Position numbers and translations under genes: made by a program. Positions 1 through 8,334 of a stretch of 64,000 bases of DNA are shown here, piece by piece. Numbering within the stretch: position 1 is the stretch's first letter; each line of letters opens with the position of its first letter. This DNA is from JAPLJU01 sp036725345 (GTDB lineage Bacteria > Desulfobacterota > Syntrophia > Syntrophales > UBA2192): contig DAIMEJ010000001.1 of assembly GCA_036725345.1 (NCBI GenBank), positions 372,001 through 436,000 on the forward strand, in the 5' to 3' direction. A model generated the notes under the pieces. That model was not told the DNA's origin and made no database searches. It worked only from the letters and a program-made list of their open reading frames with translations.

Positions 1-1461
1 GAGGTAGCCGACCACGAGCATCTGGAGCATGATAAAACAAAGAAAGAGAAAGATGGCGCCGCCCCCGATTTTGGAAGACATTCCAAGGATGACACCGAGC
101 TGGGCGGAGCAGGGTATGCCCAGCGCGAGCAGCAGTGTGGCGATGATCCTTTCCCGGCGCGTTTCGAGGATACGCGTCACCAGCGTTGCCATCGTACCGC
201 AGCCGAGCCCGAGAACGACGGGGATAACCGCCCTGCCGTTCAGGCCGACCCGTGTGAAGGCCTTGTTCAGCATGACGGCAAGCCTCGGCAGATACCCCGT
301 ATCCTCCAGGAAGGAAAAGGCGACGAAGAATGCCGCGACGATGGGAAAAACGATGGCCAGCGCATAGGTGAGGCCCATCGTGATCTGACCGTATTCGCCG
401 ATGAAAAAGTTCCTCACATGCGGCTCAGGGATGTGAGACAGGAGCTGTATCACGGGAGGCAGAATCAGTCCTCTGAACACGACGTCTTCAAAGAAATCCA
501 CGATGTAACCCGCTGCGAGAACACCGACAAACTCATAGAGGCCGAAGAGGACGAGGCCCAGAACCAGGAAGCCCCAGAGAGGATGCGTCGAGACATCCTC
601 CAGCGTCCGCAGGGATCGGGCGGCCAGGGCTTGCCCCTCACGTTTCGTCAGACTTTTCTTGACGATCCGTTCCACGTGAGCCGCCCGCTTTTCCATGATG
701 ACCTGGGAAAGGGGTTCACCGAACTGCGCCTGGGCCCTGGACACAATGTCCCTGATTTTGCGCTTCACCCCTTCATCCCGGTCCTTCAAGAGGTCATCCG
801 CGAGTCCGGGATCCCCCGAGAGGAGGATGAGGGCCAGAAACCGCCTCGAAGGGAAGGCGCGGGGGAGCGCGTCGACGATGAGCCCCGCCGCCTCCTCGAT
901 ACGGGGCCCGTAGGTGACCCGTATGGAAGGCCTCGAGGGACGCCGGATCGCGTCCAGAAGGGCTTCTTTGCCCCTTTTTTCCGTCGCCACCGTCAGTACA
1001 ACGGGGATTCCGAGATTTTCCGCGAGGGATTTTGTGTCGATGACATAGCCGCTCTTTTCCGCTTCGTCGGCCATATTCAAATCGAGAACAAGCGGAAGCC
1101 CCGTCTCCGCCAGCGCCAGTGTGAGCATGAGGGTGCGTCTCAGGTTTTTCGCATCACCGACCTGCAGGATGGACTTTCTCTCATCGGACAGGATGGTACG
1201 GAGCGTGACGACCTCATCCTCGCTCCGCGGGACGATACCGCCGATACCCGGCGTATCGATCACGTAGCGATCCAGTTCCAAGGCTTTCCCGGACAATACC
1301 TCGACGGTCGTCCCGGGGTAATTGGAGACGACGACATAGCGCCCCGTGAGGATGGAAAAGATCACGCTCTTGCCGATGTTGGGCTGTCCGACAAGAATCA
1401 GCTTTTCGCTCTCTGGAGATTCTCTGCCGTCCGTCAATAAAGCGTTATTTTCCTGTGCCAT
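1..1461 (-). CDS. feoB: FeoB-family ferrous iron transport GTPase (3' end outside window)
   Basis: The reading frame is open to the window edge, giving 487 residues; whole FeoB proteins are usually 600-800. A cytoplasmic G domain comes first: G1 GQPNIGKS at residues 25-32, a switch region with SNYPGTTVE, G3 DTPGIGG, and a NMAD-type G4. A helical linker follows, then membrane segments that include a GLGCGTMA-type motif and a CSAQLG Gate-like motif. FeoB imports Fe(II) across the inner membrane in anoxic cells. The start is the ATG at 1461 (MAQENNALL), which keeps a short tail before G1. No feoA is seen in the 200 bp upstream, which appear non-coding. Confidence 0.9.
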   Translation of the reverse strand, partial: MAQENNALLTDGRESPESEKLILVGQPNIGKSVIFSILTGRYVVVSNYPGTTVEVLSGKALELDRYVIDTPGIGGIVPRSEDEVVTLRTILSDERKSILQVGDAKNLRRTLMLTLALAETGLPLVLDLNMADEAEKSGYVIDTKSLAENLGIPVVLTVATEKRGKEALLDAIRRPSRPSIRVTYGPRIEEAAGLIVDALPRAFPSRRFLALILLSGDPGLADDLLKDRDEGVKRKIRDIVSRAQAQFGEPLSQVIMEKRAAHVERIVKKSLTKREGQALAARSLRTLEDVSTHPLWGFLVLGLVLFGLYEFVGVLAAGYIVDFFEDVVFRGLILPPVIQLLSHIPEPHVRNFFIGEYGQITMGLTYALAIVFPIVAAFFVAFSFLEDTGYLPRLAVMLNKAFTRVGLNGRAVIPVVLGLGCGTMATLVTRILETRRERIIATLLLALGIPCSAQLGVILGMSSKIGGGAIFLFLCFIMLQMLVVGYL

Positions 1462-1661
1462 ATTTTGTTCAGCTTCCCAAACCCGCACACTTCGCCGGTC
1501 ATCAGTGAGACATTTACACTGAAGAGACCATCAGAACATCGGGACAACGGGGGGTCAAGGGGGCCTTCTCATCCCCGGGGCATACGCGGCGGTTTCCCCG
1601 CACTCCATCTGATGACACGACCCGGCTCTCATCAGACGTCCGCCGCAGTTCCCGTCACCAC

Positions 1662-2174
1662 CTAACCCGGGAATAAGTCCTTCAGGAGCGTATCGACGGA
1701 GCGGCAGGTGTAACAGATCACTCGCCCTTCCCTGTCCAGCAAAACGAGCGTCGGCACACCCTTCACATCGAAAAGTTCCGCCACGTGCCCGTCAGTGTCC
1801 AGGGCGACCCGGTAGGGCAGCGCGTACTTGTCCGCGAAGGCGGCCACTTTACCGGCGGGTTCCTGGACAAAAATATTGATGATTACAAGGTCTTTTTTCC
1901 CGTAATTTGAATACAGACTCTTGATATGGGGCACCTCCTCGCGGCAGTACTTGCACCACGTCGTACTGAAAACAAGAAGAACGGGCTTATTCTTATGGTC
2001 CGAAAGCCTGACATCGTCCCCCTTCAAATCCTTGAGAACAAAGTCAGGGGGCTTGTTTTCTACGCTTTTGTCCCGGATATTATATTTCTTGGTTTTCTGC
2101 GCATCGGGCTGAGGCGACGAGCAGTTGAGCACGCTGAGCGCCAGGACCACGCTGATGAGGAACCGGATCATCAT
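1662..2174 (-). CDS. TlpA/ResA-type thioredoxin-like lipoprotein
   Basis: This 170-residue protein starts with a lipoprotein signal (hydrophobic stretch, then LNCSS around residue 18), so it is probably anchored in the periplasm. The rest is a TlpA/ResA-like thioredoxin fold with the redox motif WCKYC and a cis-Pro region GVPTLVLLD near the end. It would reduce disulfides in periplasmic targets, such as apocytochrome c. It lies 16 bp downstream of the CcdA-like gene on the same strand, and CcdA-type proteins supply electrons to such thioredoxins, so the two form a functional pair. The start could be either of two adjacent ATG codons (2174 or 2171). Confidence 0.85.
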   Translation of the reverse strand: MMIRFLISVVLALSVLNCSSPQPDAQKTKKYNIRDKSVENKPPDFVLKDLKGDDVRLSDHKNKPVLLVFSTTWCKYCREEVPHIKSLYSNYGKKDLVIINIFVQEPAGKVAAFADKYALPYRVALDTDGHVAELFDVKGVPTLVLLDREGRVICYTCRSVDTLLKDLFPG

Positions 2175-2190
2175 CTTCTTCTTCTCACTT

Positions 2191-2901
2191 TCATGTCATG
2201 AGTGAACCCGCCGTAACCAGCAGGTATTCGCCGATCAGCAGCATCAGCCAGCCGAATATATGTTTGATCCTGACCATCCATAGTCCCGCCCTGGGCAGGC
2301 TGGCCAGCAGACCGGCAAAGGTCCCCAGAAGGATGAGGAGGGTGCCCATGCCGAGTGCAAAGACGAATAGCAGGCTCATGCCGTAGAGCAGGTGCTGTTT
2401 CGCCGCCACGTAACCCAGAACAACGCAAAGAACCGGTGCGGAACAGGGCCCGAGAATGAATCCGGAAGTCAGGCCGACGAGAAAGCTTCCGACATAGCCC
2501 TGTCCCTGCTGCTTCGTTTGAAGCCCGGACAGGAATTGCGGGACGGAAATCTCGAAGACATCCAGCATGGACAATCCGAGGAGAATAACGACATTGGCGA
2601 CCACGATGTGTACCCAAGGATTGCTCTGGACCTGACCGAACAGACGGCCCGTCAGTGCCGCGAAACCGCCGATGGCCGTGTAGGTCACAGCCATCCCCAG
2701 GACGTAAACCAGGGAGAGCAGAAATCCCTTCGATCTGGAACCGCCGCTCCTGCCTCCGACATAAGCAACCGTCAGGGGTATCACGGGATAGACGCAGGGC
2801 GTGAAGCTCACCAAAACGCCTCCCAGGTAGACCGCCAGAAGCGCGAAGAGCATGGACGTCTGAAGATAAACCTCTATATTCGCTGTCAGATTTTCAATCA
2901 T
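2191..2901 (-). CDS. ccdA: CcdA/DsbD-type transmembrane thiol electron carrier
   Basis: This 236-residue integral membrane protein has about six hydrophobic segments. It carries the two membrane cysteines typical of CcdA and the DsbD beta domain: FTPCVYPVIP near the N-terminus and LGPCSAPVL in the second half. The family moves reducing equivalents from cytoplasmic thioredoxin to periplasmic thiol proteins. I chose the ATG at 2901 (MIENLTANIE) because the longer open frame runs back into the divergent regulator gene and its first hundred residues have no family character. No strong ribosome site is visible. The downstream TlpA-like gene is the probable partner. Confidence 0.85.
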   Translation of the reverse strand: MIENLTANIEVYLQTSMLFALLAVYLGGVLVSFTPCVYPVIPLTVAYVGGRSGGSRSKGFLLSLVYVLGMAVTYTAIGGFAALTGRLFGQVQSNPWVHIVVANVVILLGLSMLDVFEISVPQFLSGLQTKQQGQGYVGSFLVGLTSGFILGPCSAPVLCVVLGYVAAKQHLLYGMSLLFVFALGMGTLLILLGTFAGLLASLPRAGLWMVRIKHIFGWLMLLIGEYLLVTAGSLMT

Positions 2902-3029
2902 CGAAGCGTCACGGCGTCTGTAAATTATCGATTTTATATACCACTTTCTACGGTCCTTCAAGTCGCAATTTCCCATAGAGCCGCCCGCGTCGAACACTGA
3001 TGGACAACAAATCTGTGCAATTTTATATT

Positions 3030-3044
3030 TGCAACTATGTTGCG
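3030..3044. promoter_or_regulatory. Candidate operator of the Fur/Zur-type regulator (copy 1)
   Basis: The inverted repeat GCAAC-TAT-GTTGC (3031-3043) sits 20 bp upstream of the regulator's ATG, in the gap shared with the divergent ccdA gene. The same 5-3-5 palindrome recurs at 3506-3518, just before znuA. A shared site in front of a Fur-family gene and a metal transporter gene suggests autoregulation. An upstream in-frame ATG at 3037 lies inside the palindrome, an argument against it being the real start. Confidence 0.6.
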
Positions 3045-3063
3045 TTTGTGTTATCCAGAACAA

Positions 3064-3501
3064 ATGAAACCTGTGAAGAACCAATGCGAGGCTTCGAACA
3101 CGCTGAAAAAGGCGGGATTGAACCAGACCTCCCATAGGAAGAGAATTCTGCAGATCCTGATTCAAGCGGATACACCTTTGAGCGTGAGCGACATCCTGAA
3201 ACATCTGGAACCGGAAAGAAAAATGAACAAGGTGACGGCCTACCGCATTCTAACATCCTTCAAATCTGAGGGGATCGTGAGGGAAATACCGACGGATCAC
3301 GGCGTCAATCACTATGAGATGGCCTGCCAGCACAATCCCGTACACCCCCACATCTACTGCAGAATCTGCCGGACCATGACCTGCATGCCGCCGATCACGC
3401 TTTCACAGGTGTGGGAGCTGTTCGCCACCCCTTCGGATTTCAGAATCGATAATATCAATGTCAGCATCACGGGCCTTTGCCGGTCCTGTCAGAGAAAGTG
3501 A
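3064..3501 (+). CDS. Fur-family transcriptional regulator, Zur-like
   Basis: This 145-residue protein has a winged helix (about residues 20-80: HRKRILQ, SVSDILKHL, VTAYRILTSFKSEGIV) followed by a dimerisation and metal domain with HNPVHPHIYCRIC. Two CxxC pairs (C99/C102 and C139/C142) form the structural zinc site typical of Fur and Zur. It lies directly before znuABC, and the same palindrome precedes both, so control of zinc uptake is likely; manganese or iron cannot be excluded. I use the ATG at 3064 (MKPVKNQ), because the frame's earlier ATG at 3037 falls inside the palindrome. Confidence 0.85.
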   Translation: MKPVKNQCEASNTLKKAGLNQTSHRKRILQILIQADTPLSVSDILKHLEPERKMNKVTAYRILTSFKSEGIVREIPTDHGVNHYEMACQHNPVHPHIYCRICRTMTCMPPITLSQVWELFATPSDFRIDNINVSITGLCRSCQRK

Positions 3502-3504
3502 TTG

Positions 3505-3519
3505 TGCAACTTGGTTGCG
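3505..3519. promoter_or_regulatory. Candidate Fur/Zur operator before znuA (copy 2)
   Basis: The palindrome GCAAC-TTG-GTTGC (3506-3518) begins 5 bp after the regulator's stop and ends 34 bp before the znuA ATG. It matches the arms, spacing and flanking T/G of the copy at 3030-3044; only the central three bases differ. Position and sequence fit a metal-dependent repressor site. Confidence 0.6.
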
Positions 3520-3552
3520 TAACCGTTTCCCCCTTTTTTTCGAAGACCATCC

Positions 3553-4506
3553 ATGAGAACCCTTCAAAAGACACGCTGCATGCTTCTGGCCTTGTCGCTC
3601 CTGTTCCTGGCGGGATCAGCCTGCTCGCCGGAAACCGGGCAACTGGACAGGGATGCGAAAATCCTCACCGTCACGACCCTTTTTCCGCTTTACGACTTCG
3701 CAAAAAACGTCGGCGGCGATCAGGCCGAGGTGGTCCTGCTGCTCCCCCCGGGGATGGAGCCGCACAGCTTCGAACCCCGGCCTTCCGACATCGTGAAATT
3801 GAACCGCGCCGGTCTCTTCATCTACACCAGTGCCGCCATGGAACCTTGGGCGACGGACCTTCTGAAAGGGCTCCAGAACAAGGGTCTGGTGATCGTAGAA
3901 AGCGGCCGGGGCATCCCCGGAACAATGCCCCCCGGGGAAAGGGCGGACCGTCACCGTCACGATGACCGTCCTGAGTCCACGGACCCTCATGTCTGGCTCG
4001 ATTTTTCCAATGCCGTTAAAATGGTCGAAAACATCCGCGACGGATTCGTCACGAGGGATCCGGGGCGCAAAGGGATCTATGAGAAGAACGCGGCGGTCTA
4101 CATCGACGAATTGAAAAAACTAGACGACCGGTACCGGAGGAATCTCCGAAATTGCCGGAAGAGCATCATCATCAGCGGGGGCCATTTCGCCTTCTGGCAG
4201 ATGGCGAATCGTTACGGATTTCGCTACGTTTCCGCCTACGGCATCTCCCCCAACGCGGAGCCGACGGCCGCAGAGTTGGCAAGGCTCATCAAGCTGATTA
4301 GAGAAAACGACATCCGACACGTCTTCTACGAGGAACTGGTCAGCCCCCGGGTGTCGGAGACCCTGTCAAGGGAAGCGGGTGTCACCCTCCTCAAACTCCA
4401 TGATGCCAGTAACCTCACAAAAGACGATTTCGACCGGGGCGAAAGCTTCCTGTCCCTCATGGAAAAGAACCTTGAAAACCTGAAAAAAGGACTGCAGTGC
4501 CCGTGA
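3553..4506 (+). CDS. znuA: Metal ABC transporter substrate-binding lipoprotein (ZnuA-like)
   Basis: This 317-residue protein has a lipoprotein signal ending at AGSAC (C24), then a cluster-9 solute-binding fold (TTLFPLYDFAKNVGGD; GMEPHSFEPRPSD). Likely metal ligands are H71, H146 (TDPHVWLD), H211 (GGHFAFW) and an acidic residue near the C-terminus. A short His/Asp-rich loop at about 131-140 (RHRHDD) is typical of zinc rather than manganese members. It captures the metal outside the inner membrane and passes it to the ZnuB/ZnuC-type proteins encoded just downstream. Its 3' end overlaps the ATPase gene. Confidence 0.9.
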   Translation: MRTLQKTRCMLLALSLLFLAGSACSPETGQLDRDAKILTVTTLFPLYDFAKNVGGDQAEVVLLLPPGMEPHSFEPRPSDIVKLNRAGLFIYTSAAMEPWATDLLKGLQNKGLVIVESGRGIPGTMPPGERADRHRHDDRPESTDPHVWLDFSNAVKMVENIRDGFVTRDPGRKGIYEKNAAVYIDELKKLDDRYRRNLRNCRKSIIISGGHFAFWQMANRYGFRYVSAYGISPNAEPTAAELARLIKLIRENDIRHVFYEELVSPRVSETLSREAGVTLLKLHDASNLTKDDFDRGESFLSLMEKNLENLKKGLQCP

Positions 4507-5252
4507 AAATCATTGAAGTCGAGCATCTCCGAGCGAGGTACAACGGAATCCGCGTACTGGACGACATTACGTTCAGCATCTCCGGCGGAGACTACATCGG
4601 CCTGGTCGGTCCGAACGGCTCGGGGAAAACCACGCTCATCAAGAACATCCTAGGCATCCTCAGGCCGGAGAGCGGCCGGATTGTACTTTTCGGCCAGGAC
4701 CGGTCGGAATTCCGGGACTGGTTTCGCGTGGGTTACCTCCCCCAGCGCCTGTCGTCCTTCAATCCCGGCTTCCCCTCCACGGTCGAGGAGATCGTGGCCC
4801 TGGGGCTGATCTCCAGGCGGCGGATGCCCGGCTTCGACGGCGATGCGCATCGCATCGCCGTCGAAAAGGCGCTGACCCTTCTGAACATAGCGGATATCCG
4901 CAGGAAGAAAATCGGGGAACTCTCGGGCGGCCAGCAGCAGCGGGTGCTCATTGCCCGGGCGGTCATCCACGAACCGGATCTGATCATCCTTGATGAACCC
5001 GCCACGGCGCTCGACCCGGAAACGAGGGAGCAATTCTATGGCATGCTCACGCAGCTCAACCGGCAAAAAAACGGCACCATCATTCTCGTCACCCATGATA
5101 TCGGGAGTATCGGGCAATACGCGAACAAACTCCTCCTGGTGGACCGCAGGGTCGTTTTTTACGGGAGCTTCACCGACTTCTGCGCGTCGGCCGACATGAC
5201 GGACCTCTTCGGGATGCACTCCCAGCACGTGATATGCCACCGTCACGAATGA
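4497..5252 (+). CDS. znuC: Metal ABC transporter ATP-binding protein (ZnuC-like)
   Basis: This 251-residue ABC ATPase has Walker A GPNGSGKTT (38-46), a Q-loop LPQR, the signature LSGGQQQR, Walker B LIILDEP and the H-loop THD. It powers import of the metal bound by the ZnuA-like protein. The start is a GTG at 4497, inside the end of znuA, preceded by AAAGGA at suitable spacing; a second GTG lies two codons later. The overlap points to translational coupling. FNPGFPSTVEEIV between the Q-loop and the signature is normal for zinc/manganese family ATPases. Confidence 0.92.
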   Translation: MPVKIIEVEHLRARYNGIRVLDDITFSISGGDYIGLVGPNGSGKTTLIKNILGILRPESGRIVLFGQDRSEFRDWFRVGYLPQRLSSFNPGFPSTVEEIVALGLISRRRMPGFDGDAHRIAVEKALTLLNIADIRRKKIGELSGGQQQRVLIARAVIHEPDLIILDEPATALDPETREQFYGMLTQLNRQKNGTIILVTHDIGSIGQYANKLLLVDRRVVFYGSFTDFCASADMTDLFGMHSQHVICHRHE

Positions 5253-5268
5253 CAGGGAGAGACAGGCA

Positions 5269-6114
5269 TTGGGCTTTACGGATTATCTTCAATACGGCTT
5301 CATTCAAAGGGCTTTGATTTCCGGCGTCTTTATCGCCCTGCTTTGCTCCGTCCTCGGCGTCCTGATTGTATTGCGAAGGCTTTCCCTCATCGGTGACGGC
5401 CTTGCCCATGTCACTTTCGGGGGCGTCGCGCTGGGGCTGGCCCTGAGAATCTACCCGCTCTACGTCACCCTGCCGATCGTACTGGTGAGTTCGCTCGGCA
5501 TACTGAAACTGACGGAGAAGGCAAGAATGATGGGCGATGCGGCGATTGGCGTCGTCTCATCGGTCGGCATCGCGGGCGGCGTCATCCTGGCGAGCCTGGC
5601 CGGCGGCTTCAACGTGGATCTCTTCAGCTACCTCTTCGGAAACATCCTGGCCATCAGCCGGGAAGAGACGATCCTGTCCGTCATCCTCTCCGCGTTCGTC
5701 CTCGGGGTGCTTCTGTTCTACTATGATGAAATTTTATCCATCACCTTCGACGAAGAATTTGCCCGCGTTTCGGGCATCCCCACGGACAGGATCAACAAGA
5801 TACTGGTCATCCTGACCGCCGTCACGGTTGTCCTGACCATGAATGTCGTCGGGATCCTGCTTATCTCCGCACTGCTGATCCTGCCGGCCGTCACCGCCTT
5901 TCAGCTCGCGAGGGGTTTCAGAGGCAGTCTGGCGATTTCCGCCCTGACGGCCGTGGCCTCCGTCATCGCCGGGATTTTCATTTCCATCGCCCTGAATCTG
6001 CCGACGGGAGCAACGATCGTACTGACCAATTTCTTTCTCTTCGTCCTTGCTTTTCTGTACCGGTTTGCGAAAGACCGCGCAGGGGCACAACCCCGTCAGC
6101 AGGTGAGACGATGA
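5269..6114 (+). CDS. znuB: Metal ABC transporter permease (ZnuB-like)
   Basis: This 281-residue inner-membrane protein has eight or nine hydrophobic segments and the ABC-3 permease signature (VLIVLRRLSLIGDGLAHVTF; VVGILLISALLILPA). It forms the channel of the metal importer with the ATPase encoded upstream. The start is a TTG at 5269 with AGGGAGA upstream, giving MGFTDYLQ. It overlaps radC by four bases (ATGA), so the repair gene is probably made from the same message. Confidence 0.9.
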   Translation: MGFTDYLQYGFIQRALISGVFIALLCSVLGVLIVLRRLSLIGDGLAHVTFGGVALGLALRIYPLYVTLPIVLVSSLGILKLTEKARMMGDAAIGVVSSVGIAGGVILASLAGGFNVDLFSYLFGNILAISREETILSVILSAFVLGVLLFYYDEILSITFDEEFARVSGIPTDRINKILVILTAVTVVLTMNVVGILLISALLILPAVTAFQLARGFRGSLAISALTAVASVIAGIFISIALNLPTGATIVLTNFFLFVLAFLYRFAKDRAGAQPRQQVRR

Positions 6115-6797
6115 GCGAACGTAAAAGGCAGCAGGACCGGGGACACCGGCAGCGCCTCAAGAAGCGGTACAGTCAATCCGGGATTGACACCCTCCACGAT
6201 TACGAAGTCCTGGAACTGCTCCTCTTTTATGTCATTCCCAGAAAAGACACCAAAGTCCTGGCCAAGAACATGCTCGGACGGTTCGGAAGTCTGAAGAAAC
6301 TCATGGACGCGGACCCAAAAGAGATCGAAGCCCTCCCCGGGATCGGCGCGCAGACCGCCCTGCTGATCGGGCTGGTCAGGGACCTGGGTGCCCTGTATCT
6401 TCGGGAAAAGGCGATGGAGACGCCTCAGATATCGTCGACCGGGGCGCTTCTGGATTATTGCATGGCATCGATGGGCGGGCTGAAGGACGAGCGGTTCAGC
6501 GTGATCTATCTCAACGCCCAGAATCGCATCATCCGGACGGAGGTGATTCAGGAGGGAATCGTCAACCAGGCCGTCGTCTATCCCAGAAAGATACTTGAAA
6601 AGGCGCTCAAGCACAGGGCATCGGCCGTCATTCTCGTCCACAACCACCCTTCGGGCCATATCAGACCCTCCGAGGCCGATATCCGTCTCACGAGGACCCT
6701 GCAGGATACGGCCCGCGTTCTCGACATTCTTATCCATGACCACATCATCGTAGGCGAGAACAGGTACTTCAGCTTCCGTGAAGAAGGACTGCTTTAG
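6111..6797 (+). CDS. radC: RadC-family JAB-domain protein
   Basis: This 228-residue protein has an N-terminal helix-hairpin-helix segment (DYEVLELLLFYVIPRKDTK; LPGIGAQTA) and a C-terminal JAB/MPN domain with the metal motif HNHPSGHIRPSEAD. RadC was named as a DNA repair protein, but its true role is unsettled. The ATG overlaps the stop of znuB. Linkage of radC to a zinc transporter operon is unusual, although the JAMM domain does bind zinc; a functional link is only a guess. Confidence 0.9.
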   Translation: MSERKRQQDRGHRQRLKKRYSQSGIDTLHDYEVLELLLFYVIPRKDTKVLAKNMLGRFGSLKKLMDADPKEIEALPGIGAQTALLIGLVRDLGALYLREKAMETPQISSTGALLDYCMASMGGLKDERFSVIYLNAQNRIIRTEVIQEGIVNQAVVYPRKILEKALKHRASAVILVHNHPSGHIRPSEADIRLTRTLQDTARVLDILIHDHIIVGENRYFSFREEGLL

Positions 6798-6805
6798 AAA
6801 AAGGG

Positions 6806-6957
6806 CAGACGGGCGTTTTTCATCCACCGATCGATGAAGGCGGATCAAAAATGTCCGGATGCAAGGCCTCCGATTCCTGAGGATCGAGGCGTACTGTAAA
6901 GCGTACGCCGCAGCGACGAAGGATGAGGAAAACGCGGCAGACGGGCGTTTTTCATCC
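6806..6957. repeat. Intergenic repeat element with 21-bp direct repeats
   Basis: The gap between the convergent radC and M50 protease genes contains the same 21 bp at 6806-6826 and 6937-6957 (GCAGACGGGCG, a T-run, then CATCC). Between them is a short dyad around 6890-6908 (GCGTAC...GTACGC). The layout resembles dispersed intergenic palindromic repeats known from Deltaproteobacteria, which also place a GCGTAC/GTACGC dyad before a G-rich arm. It may act as a two-way transcription stop. Confidence 0.55.
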
Positions 6958-6962
6958 GCCTT

Positions 6963-7829
6963 TCAGAAAGGGGTGGGGGTGAAGGTCATCAGAAACAGTA
7001 CCAGCGTCAACCATCCGATGACCCTTCTCCGGCCGTCCAGCGGTATCCAGTCATAGACAACGGGGGGATGGTTGATTCCCATCACCAGGAGAATGGCCCC
7101 CCAGAATAGCCAGCCGCTCCAGCTGAAAACGCCGAGAAAAAAAAGCGCGACCATGACGGCCTTCGCCACGTCCTGCTGCCTTCTGCCGAAGACGGCGTAG
7201 GTTACGTGACCGCCGTCGAGCTGTCCCACCGGAAGCAGGTTCAGCGAGGTGACGAGCAGGCCGATCCACCCCGCAAAGGCGACGGGGTGAAGAACGAGAT
7301 TGACATCGGCGGGCATTGCACCGTGAACGACTCGACTGACAAGTGAAAAAAGGACCGAGGTCCCGAGCGAAATGCCTTCCTCCGGAACGGATGGGACAAC
7401 CTCGGACATTGAAAGACCGACGAAAAGGGCCGGAATGGAAACGACGATTCCCGCCAGAGGCCCTGCGACACCGATATCGAGAAGGGTCCTCCGGTCCATG
7501 ATGGGAGATTTCATCCTGATGACGGCGCCGAAGGTACCGATGAAGGTCGGCGCCGGGATGAAAAAGGGAAACGTGGCTTCCACCCCGTGATGCCTGGAGA
7601 CGAAGTAGTGTCCGAACTCATGGGATCCCAGGATGAGCAGAAGGGTGAAGGCAAAGGGGATCCCCTTCCAGAGGTTCAGCGGATCCTTGAGTGGGTTCAC
7701 GCCCTGTTGAATGGCCCCGGCAACCAGAGTCGTGCAAAGCGTCACGATAAAGAGCGCCAGCGGGATGAAGGGCCTCAAACGGTCTCCGAGTCTTCTTTGG
7801 GGAAGTCCCGTGTGGGATAAATCTTCCAT
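6963..7829 (-). CDS. Site-2 protease family (M50) membrane metalloprotease
   Basis: This 288-residue protein has about seven hydrophobic segments and both M50 active-site motifs: HEFGH in the first half (zinc ligands and catalytic Glu) and NLLPVGQLDGGH in the second, which supplies the third ligand Asp. It resembles the EGY/site-2 protease group without a PDZ domain. Such enzymes cleave substrates inside or near the membrane, often releasing regulators, but no substrate is suggested by the neighbours. It is convergent with radC, with a repeat element between, and follows the HU gene on the same strand after a terminator. Confidence 0.85.
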   Translation of the reverse strand: MEDLSHTGLPQRRLGDRLRPFIPLALFIVTLCTTLVAGAIQQGVNPLKDPLNLWKGIPFAFTLLLILGSHEFGHYFVSRHHGVEATFPFFIPAPTFIGTFGAVIRMKSPIMDRRTLLDIGVAGPLAGIVVSIPALFVGLSMSEVVPSVPEEGISLGTSVLFSLVSRVVHGAMPADVNLVLHPVAFAGWIGLLVTSLNLLPVGQLDGGHVTYAVFGRRQQDVAKAVMVALFFLGVFSWSGWLFWGAILLVMGINHPPVVYDWIPLDGRRRVIGWLTLVLFLMTFTPTPF

Positions 7830-7849
7830 AGCTGCTGTTGGACCCTACG

Positions 7850-7876
7850 AAAAAAGGGGTCATCAAAATGACCCCC
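7850..7876 (-). terminator. Rho-independent terminator of the HU/IHF gene
   Basis: On the minus strand GGGGTCAT-TTTG-ATGACCCC is followed by a run of six T. The perfect 8-bp stem (7856-7863 with 7868-7875) lies about 40 bp downstream of the HU/IHF stop codon and separates it from the protease gene. Confidence 0.85.
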
Positions 7877-7917
7877 GCAAGAAAAAGCCTCTGTAAAAAC
7901 AATCAATAAAATGCGAA

Positions 7918-8205
7918 TCAGGTCTTGTTAAGAGAATTCACCATTTCCCGCAACTCTTTGCCTACCTTGAAAAAAGGCAGCCTCTTCGGGGAGACATCGA
8001 TGCTGCTTCCCGTCTTGGGGTTTCTGCCTCTGTAGGCCGTGTAGTTCCTCACGATAAGGCTCCCGAAGCCCCGGATTTCAATTCGCCCGCCCTTTTTCAA
8101 TTCATCTGTAAAACCTTTGAAAATAAGATTGACTACGTCTGTCGCCTTCTTCTCCGTGAGATTTTCCTTCTTGGCCAGCGCCTCAATCAGACCGGATTTA
8201 TTCAT
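7918..8205 (-). CDS. HU/IHF-family DNA-bending protein
   Basis: This 95-residue protein fits the HU/IHF fold: an N-terminal helical pair (MNKSGLIEALAKKENLTEKKA), then RIEIRGFGSLIVRNY and the DNA-binding arm with GRNPKTG, ending in the helix FKVGKELREMVN. The pattern KRLPFFKVGKEL is closer to IHF-beta than to HU. It bends DNA as a dimer and could support looping at sigma-54 promoters such as those near 27.7 and 28.3 kb. It is a single-gene unit with its own promoter (8305-8333) and terminator (7850-7876). Confidence 0.92.
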   Translation of the reverse strand: MNKSGLIEALAKKENLTEKKATDVVNLIFKGFTDELKKGGRIEIRGFGSLIVRNYTAYRGRNPKTGSSIDVSPKRLPFFKVGKELREMVNSLNKT

Positions 8206-8304
8206 GATAACCCCCTGAAATAACTGGTATTCTAAGATGTTTCAGGCTTTAAAAAGGAACACAGACGAGATAAATACTTAATAACATTTTGAAATAGGGT
8301 TTTT

Positions 8305-8333
8305 CTATTAAGCCGTTTTGCCGGGATTGTCAA
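8305..8333 (-). promoter_or_regulatory. Sigma-70 type promoter of the HU/IHF gene
   Basis: On the minus strand TTGACA (8333-8328) is followed after 17 bp by TAATAG (8310-8305), about 100 bp upstream of the HU/IHF start. It begins right at the end of the upstream rluB gene. Confidence 0.65.
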
Positions 8334-8334
8334 G

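Noticed and set aside
418..1440. Long plus-strand open frame of 340 codons
   Set aside because: It is the antisense of feoB, whose G motifs and membrane segments read on the minus strand. The plus-strand product has no family features.
3037..3063. Upstream ATG for the Fur/Zur-type gene
   Set aside because: It lies within the palindrome 3030-3044 and has no ribosome site. The ATG at 3064 fits the family length better.
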